Assembly: GCA_008933995.1 (NCBI GenBank)
Contig: WARS01000012.1
Coordinates: 2,852,001 to 2,916,000, forward strand
From: Datnioides undecimradiatus
Lineage: Eukaryota > Chordata > Actinopteri > Lobotiformes > Datnioididae
Reading direction: 5' to 3'
DNA length: 64,000 nt
The stretch's first letter is position 1, and each line of letters begins with the position of its first letter. This document shows positions 37,202 to 50,900 of the stretch, one piece after another. The notes under the pieces were generated by a model, which ran no database searches, was not told the origin of the DNA, and saw only the letters and a program-made list of their open reading frames with translations. Made by a program: the position numbers and the translations under genes.

Positions 37202-39434
37202 GCAAAAATACAGGTTCCCTCTTTCCCCGAGCAACACCACCCCAGAACTGACACACAGTCTACACACACCCACAAACAATAAACCATCTGCAGTAGTTCA
37301 CTCCTCACCCGTCTCTGTCTCTGACCGTCACTTCATTCACAAACACACACGTTCATCCTTTAGTTTTACATTCATTCGCTCTCTCGTCTCCTGTTTGCTC
37401 TCTCCTCCCTTGTTGCTCTCTTTTTGCATTCCATTGGTTAAAACGTAGTAGTAGATGCAGAACAACAAAGTTCACCAGCAGCATTAAACATGAGATCTCC
37501 TCCTCTCCGTGTCTCTGCCAGAGTCCATGAGAGCGCCCGTGGGTGGGTGTGTCTGCCTCCTGACTGTCTCTGATACAGGATCGTGAGGGAAGGTTGATTT
37601 GCATAGCGGACTCATGCGCTACAATTGGCTACATTCTCCCACATCCAGAACCCAAAACAAACAAACAAAAACAACAAAATCTAAATGAAAATCAAAACAG
37701 CAATGTTAAATACGCTCTCTGAGTTAAGTGCCAACCTTTGGTTTAGTTACAACGATCAATCAACATCAGTAAATTCTTGAAGAACTTTACATTGGCCAGT
37801 TGGTTTTTATAAGGACTTTGTTATTGTATATAATCTTTAATAAAGCATATAATAAATGTTCTCTACACATGTCAGAATGCTCCTCAGTAAAGTGGGGTTT
37901 AATTAAGTTATAACTGCCCATTACTGTGTAATAACTCTTCAAACTCTTCATACAACTGAGGGATGGTTGACATCTCTGAAGAAGATAGCTCACTGGCTGA
38001 AAATATACCTCTAATACATAGATATCATATAAAGCATATTCAGTTTAGACACATCACTGTCCCAGGCTGAAGATGAGCATTTTCTATTCACATCTGAGGT
38101 CTCGAAACCAGTTTCAGTGGGAGGGAAAAATAATAAAGTCATAAGTTCACCTGAGGCCTTTGAGTAAAACAAACGCTATCGACTTCTCTCCGGCTGACGC
38201 TCAGTCAAACAGCCTTTCAGAAAGTGCACTTCTGCCGGGTAACCTTGCAAAGCGCACTTGAATCGTTTCTCTTTTCATTAATGAAGCCTAAGAGAAGGGT
38301 TTCCTGACCTACATACTCTCAACCACTCCTGACTTTCCTCCCCAGTTGGCCTTGTTTCTGGTGCTACTGTTTCCTGTTTGTAGGAAAGAAAGCAAGCGCG
38401 AATAAAAGAGAGCGAGAAAGAAGGAAAGAAAGAAAGGAACGAGGAGAGAAGCAGAGAAAAAGGAAGCGCTTTTCTTGTTTAATCTCCCGGTAGAAACGGG
38501 AGAGCTGTCATTAGGTCGGCGAGCGGTTTGGGGGAGGGGAGGGGGCGGAAACTCCAGCTAGACACTTGTGAAGTGCACTCCACTCCTATTTGAAATGCAG
38601 ACATGAGGAAGTACCACTTTTAAGTTTATCAATATTCGTTAATTATCATTATCAACATTCCATAAGGTCTTATTAATTAACATACAGGTTTCATACATGA
38701 GTTTTTCTGTACATGACTTTTAGTTATTAGAGAGTTCGGTCTCGGGCGGCTTTGCTGTGCGCGCACACAGAAGGAAAACCAAAACAAACAAACCCAAAAA
38801 CAAAAAGAGAAAAATATGGCTGTCCATCTGAAACAGACCCAGTTCGGCTACGTGTGCGTCCAACAAGAAATGCCCGTGAAGAAAGAGGAAGAGGCGTGGC
38901 TACTTGGTAAGAGCCTCCCCCTGAGCTGAGGGTCCTGTCTGGGTGGAGGACAAGTCTGCCGAGAGCTCAGGTCCCAGTCAGACCCAGGTGCCAGTGAGTG
39001 ACCAAGCCGACAACACCACTGAAAGCGGCATGCTCGCCAGGCTGACTGCACAGGGGAAACCCTCTTAAAACTCAGGGGGAGACAAGAAACAACAGTCCCG
39101 GGAAGTAGGGGGGGAAGGTTGAGGTTGTAGTTGGGGGTCAGAGTGACTGCATAGACAGAATAGTGGGTCAAGGGTGGGGGGAGGAGGGAGAGGGAGGAAG
39201 GCAAGGAGGGGCTAAGCAGGGTGCTGCAGGCGCTGAGGGAGGCTCTACGTCAGTGCAGATGTGTGCATGTGTGCGTGCATGTGTTTGCGTGTGCATGTTG
39301 TCTGGGGGAGCAGGAGGAGGAACGGGATAGGAGCTTGAGTTTGATCCTCCCGAGCCAATTCCAGATCCGTCGAGACGAGGCCAGCGAGGGCCATGGCGCC
39401 GCTGCCCCATGTGGAGTAGGAACGCGGCGAGACA
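37202..39434 (-). other. Probable usp54 3' untranslated region
   Basis: Follows the predicted stop codon. It contains no continuation of the usp54 frame. Open frames at 38848-39204 and 39168-39410 on the - strand are Pro/Ser-rich or built on CA repeats and show no USP54 similarity that I can recognise. GC content is higher near the stop and falls to the left. Confidence 0.4.
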
Positions 39435-39521
39435 TTAGTGGAGCAGCGCAGCACTCTTGTCAGAAGACAGCTTGACCCCTGTCAGACACAGCCAGAAGGT
39501 GCCTGCACTGCCCGACAGCTC
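39435..39521 (-). CDS. usp54 last exon (predicted), novel short C-terminus
   Basis: Acceptor 'cctgttgtccag' is followed by 28 sense codons beginning [15 protein letters not shown] and then TAA, in phase 0 to match the donor of exon 41374-41505. It has no counterpart that I recall in mammalian USP54, whose C-terminus is several hundred residues longer. A real alternative or shortened end, or a chance frame. Confidence 0.45.
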   Translation of the reverse strand, partial: ELSGSAGTFWLCLTGVKLSSDKSAALLH

Positions 39522-41824
39522 CTGGACAACAGGAATGCACAAAAGGTCAGATTAACATGAAGGTTCACCTCAAATTCAAACTTAAGAGAGAAGAACAGAA
39601 GTACAGAATTCACTATTTTCATCTTGAGTCATACTCACGCAGTAGGTCAAAACACAACAAACAGTGACGCTCAAAACAACATGTCAACTGCTATTTGAAC
39701 CTCATGTGCTGCCTAAATCTACCCTTTGCTACGACACTTGACAACGTAACATATGGATTAAATGTAAATTCTGGGACTCATCAGCCGGTACACATGACTG
39801 TAACTTTTCTGATTCCAGTGAATGATCAGAAACTACAGTTTGCTGGTTTTTGCCAGAGTCGTCAGATTGGCTCATCCAGGTTTCTGTGACCATGATTTAG
39901 CGTTTACATGCACAGAAACACGACACTTTATTGCAAGTCTGTATGTAAATGTGCTCACTCACGAAGGCAGATGAAACCATTTGGGAAAAATGGAAAAATT
40001 AAATTTAAATCACTGTCTACAAACTCTAACTCTACCCGACACCACCTACTACTTGTCCCTCAAATGTAATTTTAAACTTTGGACTGGAGAGTTGGCTCAG
40101 AACCTGTCGAACACAGAGTTTCAGTCTGGTGTATTTTTTATCTGTTCAGAGACAAAACTAGTTTCTGTTGCCAGTGCATCCTATAAAAAGTTTAGAGCTG
40201 GAGGTGTTTTCAGTGATATTCAAGTGCTTCCAGTTGCAATATTGCTGTAGACCAACAGCTTGTGAAAATATTTCAGATCGATGTGCATTAACCTCAGCTG
40301 CCACAGTGAAAGGTGTGATTTTTGCACTTTGAAACTGAAGAAATATAAAAAAAACTCTAAAAAGAGAAAGACCTTAAACGACTCATACAACCCAGACTGA
40401 ATCACTGTGATTGTGAGTGTTTCATGTAAAGCTTTAAAGGTTGGTAAGACACCTGCATAATTGGGCCTAATTAAAAAGATCTTCTGTCTTTAAAGAAGAA
40501 TCAAAGTTGTTTTTCTTAACAAAACCATTACATTGTGTTTGGAATATGCAGATATCTTTTTTATCTCGTCTTATCTACTTGAATGAGAAAGAAATGTGTG
40601 CGTTTTATTGGTTTGGGTTCAACATGCAGGGGATTTCTGCTGGAAATTTGACATATGACAGATTTTCCCAGGGATGAAAATAACCTTTGGCTCCACAGTA
40701 AATACAAATCAGCGCATATCCCCAGGATATAGCTACATGCAAATAGGGGCTTAGCCTACTTTTGTGCCAGATGAGTCTGGTTTGCCAGAAAGTAAAATGT
40801 TTACCAAAAAATATTAATAAAACATCGAGAAAAGACCAACACTTTGTTATTCTGACCTGATTTGAAAGTATGCACTCATCTGGCACTAAAAGAAGATCAA
40901 CTAAAGGAAACATGGACGCTCTTAGCAGTCTAAAGCAAATGAGCGATATTTTCCTTATACATTACAAGTGTATCGTCATCTGAGCTCAGCACAGTGTTTA
41001 CCTGTGAAGCGGTGGAGGGAGGTGGTGATGAGAAGGTGTTGGTGATGAGGAGGATGGAGGAGATGATAGTGGTGGAATAGCGACAGGGACTCAGAAGAGA
41101 GGAAGTAAGCAGGGAGAGGCACTGACATCAGCCTGCTTCACCTTTGAGAGGGATAGAGAGGAGAGAGAGAAGGAAGAGAAGCAGAGAGAGGTGGACAGAT
41201 TGGAGATCGAAAAGCAGGACAAAAGGAAGAAACAAACAGCAGAGGGACAAACAGCAGAGGGGAGAAGAGCACAGGGAAAAGCAATGCGTAAAGTGCCACA
41301 GCGGGACATCAGGCAGATGCAGTCTAACAGCACGGCCACAGGGAGGCAGCAGAGCACACAAAGTCCCACTCACAAAGCTGCGGGTTGCAGTCAGGCGGCT
41401 GCGGCGGGGGGTCACTACTGTGCCGCTCAGGCTGCGCCCAATTCGCCTCAGGTTTTCCCCATCATCAGGCTCCTCCCCAAAACGCAGATCCCGCAACATC
41501 ATTGGCTGCAGAGGGAGAAAATGTTTGTCAGAAGATGGAGAAAAGAAAGGATCTGAGCAACGAACCTGTAAAACATGTGAGGCAGTTCTGTTGTTACCTT
41601 GTTGAGGTAGGTGGGGGTGCTGGTGCAGTCTGCCCCGTACACACTCCTCTCCATGTCTGCGTTGGGGGTCTTGGAGCGAGCCTGCCCTCCCACCCTGGAT
41701 ATGAGCCTTTCTGATGGGCTGCAACCTGAAAACAGGCATGCAGGAGGTCAAAGATCACACTTTTAACCTAACTGGGAAAAATAATAAAAGTAGCAAAAGT
41801 CAAAAAGTCACAAACATTTAGCTA

Positions 41825-41875
<51 letters not shown>

Positions 41876-42927
41876 GGTAATTCTTGATAAAGGCTTTCAC
41901 AATAAACTGATTGCAAATATTGAGACTATGATTGTGTGTGTGTGTGTGGATGTGTGTGTGTGTGTGTGTGTGTGTACCTGTCTTTCCAGCCATCAGACTG
42001 GCCTGGTAAAGGGAGTCCAGCTCAGACAGCTCAGCCTCTTCACGGTCACAGCAGGGATCACTGTGTTGCCCTGGGGCATGCTGGGAGCTGTAGTGCCCTG
42101 GAGAGGACTGGCAACTGTAGCTGCAGCACTGACTGGACGCCTGCGGCCTGATGGGAATACAGCGATCTGGGGGCGTGTCATACGGCGTCACCACGGCGTC
42201 GGGGCGGTCCAAACTCCAGGAGGACCAATGACGTGTGCCGCTGTCGGCGGCAGCTCCTTGCCTTGGCCAATGCTGAGTGCCGCCGGTGGGGGAGTGGGGC
42301 CGAGGGGGCTGCCAGAGAGGCGTGAGAGGTTTCCTTTGCCCAGAGGCTTCCAGAGGGGAAGATTGGGGAGGAGTAGAGCATGGTGGGGGAGGGTGTGGGT
42401 GTGTGGGCTCAAGGTGTGTGGAGTGTGCGGTGTGTGTGGTGTGTGTATCCCAGAGACGCAGAGGAAGTGAGGGCAGAGAGATGGCTAAGTGCTTCCCCAG
42501 GGGTCTGACACTCACCCCCCCTGCCTGCAGCAACTCGCACAGCCTCACCCCCGTCCCCTCCCTCCCATGCTCACCTTCCTCCCCTCTCCTCGCCATGCAT
42601 CCACCCACCTCCTCCTCCCCTTGGCTTGAAGGGGCGCAAGGGTGAGGGATGCTGAGGGTGAGCGGGGGTCGAGGGGGAGCGGGCCGATAAGGTGGAGGGG
42701 GCGGTTTCGGGCCCAGGGCAGCGTCCTGGTTGGGCGTTGCCTGGTCCTCTTCCTCCTCCTGATTGGGCGTCAGCAGTACTTGGACCGGGCCAGGCTGTTC
42801 ACTGGAGGACACAAGAGGAGGAGGATGTCAGTCAGCCAGCAGAGCAGAAAAAAACAGAGCTGCCCTGACGTCAGGTGAGATACTGCATAGAGGGAAGGTC
42901 ACAACAGCATACCGGGATAAAAACAAG

Positions 42928-42973
<46 letters not shown>

Positions 42974-45900
42974 GCCCATACAGAACAAACAGCTACAAAC
43001 ACACAATGATGCAGCCTTGTGCAAGCATCGCTCTGTGCATGGGATTTCACAGCCAGGTCGTTTATGAGTCAGGCACAAGCTCAGCTCCGACAGCCAGATT
43101 CACCAAACTTAACTTTCTGATCAGAACATCTTATAAAGATTTGACTTTAATCTGATTATCAAAACAGCAATTCACTCTCCGCTGCACCGCTGCAGTTTGT
43201 CAACACTGAATATAAATGTGGCTTCACCAGTCTGGAGTAATTCAGCCTCTGCGGGCCACTATATTACTTTATTGATTTACATACATTGATATGTGGAGGA
43301 TATGATATATGTTGAACATTAGTGATCCTCTCTGCAGAGACATGGTACACACCCTGCACTCTATTAGTGTGGCAGTGTGTGTGTCTGTGTGTGTGCACTA
43401 AACTAGTGTGTGTGTTGGTATGAGTGAATAGCAAGTCTGTAAATTTGTGTGTCTATTTTTAAAGACAGCGTGTGCGCACAAACCTGCATGTGTCTATGTG
43501 AGCGCCAGCCCCCATCCCCCACATTAACTCTCCCGTCTCTTTTCAGCCTTAGTAATTACCCAGCAGGCTTTGCAGCAGCAAGCTATAAATCAGAGGCTTG
43601 TGTTGATCAATAGAGGAGAGGAGGAAGGTAATAAAAGAGGCTGAGCGCTGAGCTTTACCCTCCTCCTCCTCCTCCTCCCTTTCATCCCGCTCTTAACAGT
43701 TTGGATTTACTCTTTTTTAACACATTTTGCTCCAGTTTAAGGTGAAATCTGATGAAGCCCAGGAGAGTAAAGCCGACATTAACATGAATAAGTTACAAAT
43801 CCAATCAGTTGTCTCTACCTTTGTAATTACCATCAATTCATCCGGTTCAAAGTGCCGCAGTGTGACTCCCTCTAAGATCTAATGGGCGAATGTTTTTGAT
43901 TAGACTGAATCCTGACATTATTTCTAACTTGCTATCTTCACTGGAGATCAACCTGAGATCCATGATGACAAAAACTAGAGGGGTTTTGACTTCTATTTTA
44001 TACCACTTTCATCTAAGTACTTTATTTTTTGATTATTTGTGCGGTTAATTGGTTATTTCTGGTCTGCAACAAAATCACAAAATACTGAAAATACTATTAT
44101 ACATGTCGCAATTTCCTAATGCCCAAGATGATATTGTTAAATTGCTTATTTTGTCTGATCATCATCTGAAAACAGATTGCTTGGACTCTATTATAATTTA
44201 ACTAAATTAAATTTGATTATTTTATTATTTCAGCTTCTACATGAGCTTCTTCTTAGTTTTTGAATTTAAAATAAAATGTTCTTTCAGTTCTTGTACAGAA
44301 GCTTCACCGCTGAATCTCACTTTCCACCTCCTCACGCAGCAAAACTAACACATCAGGAAGAGACTGACTGACTGTCACACACAAACACAGCAGCAGAGAG
44401 CAAAGAAAAAGAAAAGAAAAAAACAAACAGGATCTGTGACTGCAATTGCATGGCAGCACACGGGACGAAGACACAGTGACGGGCTGCAGCTTTACGGTGC
44501 ACACAGGGACAGATCAGCAGCACACAAAGAGCAGAGGGAAGCCTTGGCAGCACACAGCTACAAAGAGCGGCACGACAACAATGAAGGGAAGCAGTGAAGC
44601 ACGGAAAAGCAGAGAGCAACTCTGTCTCTCTCTTTTTATTCTCGATGGCAACACAGAGCCCAGCAAAGCAAGTTTTTTTTTTTTTTGACTGCACTGCAAC
44701 AAACACACAAACACAAAGTGGATAAGAAGTTACTGTATATAGTCAAGTGTGTGTGTTTGAGAACACACACACACATTCAGACACACGCATACAGCAGGAT
44801 GTGAGAGCGCAGTGCTCGGGGTTACAAAAACAGGGGTTCTGGGATTTTTTTGAGCAGCCAGAGCTGAAGACACACACACATGAGGGTGTTGAGGTGTTTT
44901 TAGACAGCCAGCACCCAGAGGACACACACAGAGGAGTCCTGAGGTGGGTTTAAGGACAGCTTGAGCTGAGGACACACACCAAGTGAGGGAAGAGGGGGAG
45001 GAAGGGAGGAAGGGGGTCTGAGGTGGATCTGAGACAGGCACCGCTGCGGACACATAGGGGGGACAGTGGTGGTACCTGCGGGGCCCCTGTGGGCGGGCGC
45101 TTCCTGTCTCCCGTTCCATTTCCTGTTCCTGTCTGCGTTTGATTGGGCCCCCAGTGCTCCTCATGCACGCAGCTACAGCCAATCCGCTATGAGCGTTAGC
45201 CTCATGCAGGGGTCTGAGCACAGCTGAGGATGTTAACAACAGAGCGGGAGATAAAAAGGAGAAAAAGACAGAGATATAACGACAGAGTGGCAGAGAAAGA
45301 AGGAGAAATGGGGAGAAGGAAACCAAACAAAGTAGAAGGAAAGAGAGCGAAAGATGAAAGAGACAAAATATGACGATGAAAGAACAGGTGAGACAAAAGG
45401 AGAAAATAGAAGCAGAGCAGAAGGAGTGGTTATGAGGGGGTTGGCATGCATTACGCTCCTCTACTGTAGGTCGATGTGTGAGTATTTTATACGTGTCGAG
45501 TTGCAAAGTGGGAGGTTTTATTTTAGACGTCGTCTGTTTTTATTACGTTGGGTGAGAGAGTACTTCTCTGGATTGGTTAAATTATACTTACAACAAGGTG
45601 AGAAAACTGAGTTATAAATTATGTGAGTCTATAATAAAAAAAAAAAAATTAAAGGTACAAGCATGTGTACATAAAAACTTAGGGAGGGAAGACAACTATG
45701 ACTCCCATGGGGCATTGTGCTAAGAAACATCGCATATCATCACATGTGACCACATATTACCTGAGATTTGCGATTTGTAATAACGATTGTGAGTCTTTAA
45801 GAGCAGATTATGTTATTTGCAAAAGGTGAAACTGCAAATTCACCGTACACTTTGATGGCTAACGTTAGCTCACGTTGGCAAACTCAATATGGCTGTATTT

Positions 45901-46519
45901 ATCTACCATTAATTTGTTCAGGAAAGGTTGTATTGTTTATGTTTATTGTTTGTATTGTATACCCTTGTTTTTATATTTAACAAACATTGGGGAGACTTTA
46001 GACACTCAGCATTTCTTCCCACTCTGCAACTCTACTGTAAATACATCAACGTGTTAACTTGTGCTGTAGTTAGTCCATAAAAAAGTCAAGGTAAGATAAG
46101 TGAGGAGCTAAGTTGAGGCTGCGTTCATGAGGCCGCAGACACCAACGTTTTCTCTGGTGCGTAGCCTTGTGAACGCACCTTGAATGGTGTTAGTTGGTAT
46201 TAAAAAAGATGCAGAGGAGGACAACAAAAGAGCAGCCATCACCCATCTTGGCTGGAGTTTACAGACTTTTGATTGATAGAGACAGAATAAAGGAAGGCTG
46301 ATGGCAGCTCTGTTGTTGTTGTTGTTGGCTGTAACGTCCTCTAAAACACTGAGGCAGATTGTTTGGAGTCCGCCTGAAACCATCGATAGGGAAGTGGGAA
46401 ACCAAATTCTGTTACGTAATCGCTCTGATAGTGATGCCATCTGTTCGGTCGCAAGTCGTCCTTTCACTTCATCAAGGTTGAGTGTGCTCACGGGGGGGGT
46501 GTGTGTGTGTGTGTGTGTA

Positions 46520-46567
<48 letters not shown>

Positions 46568-47867
46568 AGGTACATGAGGCTGAACACACTGAAGCACACA
46601 CACAGTAGGACAGACAGGACACAACATAATAATCCCTGATATAAATTTAGTTAGTGCTGAGCTGGAGGGGAAAACCTGCACACCTGCAGTTCACACAAGA
46701 CACTCGCTCAGAGACACACACGTTAAACACGTGCTTCATGGATGCATGGACCAAATATGCATGATATCACACACACACACACACGTTCACAAAGACACAC
46801 AAGTACAGGAATATGAACCACACCAGAGCTGAGTTTCAAGTCAAATGTCAGGTTTGTCTGAGTAAGTCTGAAGTCTCGTCTCATTTAAGTCACGTCCAAG
46901 TCACAAATGTCTGAATGCTGACAATTTAAATAATTTAAATAAAGTTTTTCTTTGTATATGTAATTAAACAGATGGACTGACTGTGCACAGTTGTATATTT
47001 TATTGATTAGTTCAATATCTTGGTTAATATTTTTAAGTCCAAGTCAGGTCTTAAGTCTGGATTGTCCCCATAACATTTGAGAACCTGCAAGAGAAACATG
47101 AAGCTACTCTAAGAGTCTGCAGTCAGGTAATGGCAGCAATGCTAACACACTTAAGGTCATATGCTAAAGCTACACATGTATCATGTCTACAAAGTTCATT
47201 ATCTTAGTTTAGCATGATAGCATGCTAGCTTAATGCTTATTAGCTCTAAGCAGAAGTACATCCGAGGCTGATTTGTTTTACAGGTATCTGGTCGTAAAGT
47301 ATTGGACAGGTACATTTTGACCTGACGGTGGTCCACAGAAGAAGAATATATATATAAAAATCTCACAGTGATCCATACAGGTGTCGTTGAGATACTTCTG
47401 TCTGGATCAAACTGGTGGACTAAGAGACTGACTGATTATTGCCCATAGAGGAAATTTAGCAACATGGCAGACAGAGTGCTTTCAGTCCACACACTGGATG
47501 CTAAACGTCCCATTAAGTACGTCTACACATCTTTTGTCAGACCTTCGTTTCCTTAAACTTGGCCTGCAATTAGTAACGTTAACTTGTCGTTGGGATTATT
47601 TGGCTGATTTCATAAAACTCCTGCACAGCCAAAGAAGACTTTACAGCCTGAGTATGAACTGACCAACAAGCTGACTTTGACACGTAAAAGTGGTGGAATG
47701 CCCCTTTAAATATGAGTCCAAGTCTAACGTTTGCATTTCACAATCATCTTTCACACACATGAAGATACACAGGTACATACATGACTATTAGTATGTATGT
47801 ATATATTTACATGTGGAGAAACATGAGGATATACACACACTCATATTATATCTTTCTGTGAACTAAG

Positions 47868-47944
<77 letters not shown>

Positions 47945-50900
47945 ATGTGGTCAGGTCTGAACTTTGATTGGGATTGGGATTTCAACTGGGAATCACCCAC
48001 TGAGATTTTCCCACTTGGTGCTGGTCAGTAAACGCCCCACGGGAGTTTTCAGTAATGTTGAAAACTGAGCTGACGGGGATTTGCCCTCTGCTCTGTTCAG
48101 CTACACTGAACTCAGCGAGAGCTCAGCTGAAACTGAGACACACACACGTATTCTGACAAGAAACGCTCATAGATGACAGACAAAACCCCCAATATATACA
48201 GTATGAGTTATAATAACACTTACTGAAGTCAGAGACAAATAAAAAAATACCAATGGGGGGAGACAGATGGAGAGACAGACGAACAGATGGGAATGAGGAC
48301 AAAGAGGAGGTCAGACAGAACCACGGACGTACAAGTCACTGTGACTGCTAAACTAGACAACAGGTGATCATGTGACCTTAAAGCTGCACCGGGCACAATT
48401 TGTACATTAAAAAAACAGTGAGATGATGCACAGCATAGAAACAGCATCACATCCCCCCAATTAAAAGACAATAATATAAAAATTCAGACAGTGATACTCC
48501 AGTTAGTATCTGGGGTTTAAACAAATTGCCAAGTGCAGCTTTATATGCAGCTTGACTTTCCTGTTAAAGGGCCAGTTCACACAAATTTACCAAAAAAACA
48601 TACATTCTCATTTGTTGTTTCTGGTATCCAGCCATGCTGTTTGGGCCTAACTTTGGACTTTGACATATCAAATGTTCCCATCAGTCGTATGGAAGTAAAG
48701 ATGAAGATCATTTTTAAATCTGGGCAAATAAAACCAAAACTGTAAGCATTGCTAGATACCACAGGAGAAATGTGAGATAAGAACATTCCCTTATTCCCAC
48801 TTCCCTCCATACCCTGGTGTTGGAGCTGGTCCAGGTCCATGAATTTGCTGGGTTTGGGGTTGAATCCCATGGCCGCCTCCCGCTCCGCCTCTCTCCGTTT
48901 CTGCTGCTCCTGTTGGCGAGCTCTCCTCGCTACTTCCTCCTGCAGCTCGTCAAGCTCACTGCGCCCTGAGCCGGAACACGCACACAAAAAAATTATTATT
49001 GAAGCCCAATCAAATGCAAGTCACAGATGTAAAATATGTGTCGAAACACACACCTGCGTTGGTGCTGCCACCCCAGCTGGGGGAAGGCAGCTCCTGCAGG
49101 ATGGCACCACTGCTCTTTGACTTGGGCACCGAACGCCATGAAGGTCCTGACATCAGCACCCGTTTCTGTTGCCCCACCTCTCTGTGGAGAGAAAGAGAGC
49201 AAGAAAAAGCGACAAATGCTGAGAGTGCCGATAATACGTGTCCAGATAAACGTGTCCTTTGATTGATTTGTTGGACAACTGTTGGACACTTGAGGTTGTT
49301 GTTAATATCACAGTCGTATTTCACGCTGATAAAGTGAAATTGAACGAAAAAGCAAGAGTGACAGAGAGACCAAGCGAGGGGGGGACAATGAACAACAGCA
49401 ACAGAGAGGAGGAGACAGTAATTGTTATTTGTGAGCTTTCCCACCTGTCGGGGCTGCTGCTGTTCCTCTCGCTGCTCTCGTAGCCGCTCTCCATCCTCTG
49501 AATTAGACGCGGCTGGTGCTCCACCCCTCTTAGAGGTGGAGGGGCAGGGGGACCCATTGTCCGCCCGCTGCCCAGAGACCTGGGCTGACCAACCAGCCCA
49601 AACCCCGCCTCCAACTCCCCAATCTCTCTCCCTTCCACTTCCTGCAACCCTATCTGTGTGGTTGGAGCAGGTCCCGCCAAGGGAAAGGAGTCCTGGTTCT
49701 CCGAAGGGAGAGAGGGACCTGGCAGGGTGTTGTAGCCCAGAGAGGAGCCTCTCGGTCGGGTGAAGATGCTGTCGATGTTCAGGGCTTCTCTCCTGGGCCT
49801 CCAGGTTGGCCTGTAGCGGCCTCCAGAGGAACTAGAGAACAGAAGGGGAGATGTTACACTTGATGATACCTGACTGTGGGAAACTACTCACAAAGTGCAA
49901 GTGTGTCTTATTCTTCAAAGAGAATAAAGTGACTCATTTTAGAGGGTAGTTAAGTAAAAATACATGACCTATAAAATGACTTAAATACAGTTCAGTCAGG
50001 ACACCCACATCGAGCTTTTAACTGTTTATTGCACAGACCTGCAGTGTGGCTTTGCTCATATTAACCTCTAATCTATGCTTTGTTGACACCAACTGATATA
50101 TGTTGACCTCAAAATTTGAATTTCATTTGACCTTTATTTCATTTATAACCATGACTAATACCCCCGTTCAGATTTAACCACTGAATTTAAGGATAGTCTT
50201 GACGTACTTGTATTTTATTGAATATATCAATTTCATGCCACAACTTCCACTTTACTTTATTGGAGATTGGATATTTATCTGATAGTGAAGGTTACGACTA
50301 GTGCTTAAGATTTATCATTTATATTGAAAAAATTAAAAGGCATGATGTCTAAAGTCAGTGTATCGGTGGTGCAGTACCTGGACTTGCTCTCACTGCTGGT
50401 GCTTTCATCCTCCCAGTGGGGACCCCCAGCTCCACCCTCGCAGCCCCCCACTCCTGACGAAGAGGAGGAGGACAGGGGACGAGAGGAGGACGAAGAGGAG
50501 GTGAGCGGCCGACGGGAAGAGAGGAGGAAGACTGCTGTCTCCTTGTACTCCGGCAGGGGGGGAGAGGGAGGACGGGGAGGACCCTCCACCGCTGACTCTG
50601 AGCGTGGGATAGAAGAGGGACAGAAAGTGAATACAGTAACACTTTTATTAATCCCACAGGGGGCAATTAAGTCAGCAGCAGTGCAAGTAAATATGAGAAT
50701 AACCAACACCAAGGCACATAACCTGAAGAGTCTGCAGAACTCACTTCATTAACACTACAACTTGAAAACTGACCTTTGCTCTTACTTTATTTGTACCTGC
50801 AACAAGTGCTGCAGTTAAGTACTTTGGTCTTACTTTGGGAAAACACTGCGGGTGTATTTGGATTTGTTTGGAGCTGTCAATGTGCAGCAGTAACTTTATG

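Noticed and set aside
38848-39410. Pro/Ser-rich - strand frames considered as the usp54 C-terminus
   Set aside because: No match to the conserved USP54 tail that I recall, and no clear acceptor in the right phase; treated as 3' untranslated.
44730-45506. 258-codon - strand frame
   Set aside because: Only 45076-45223 has suitable splice borders and phase; the rest is pyrimidine-rich intron and CA repeat.
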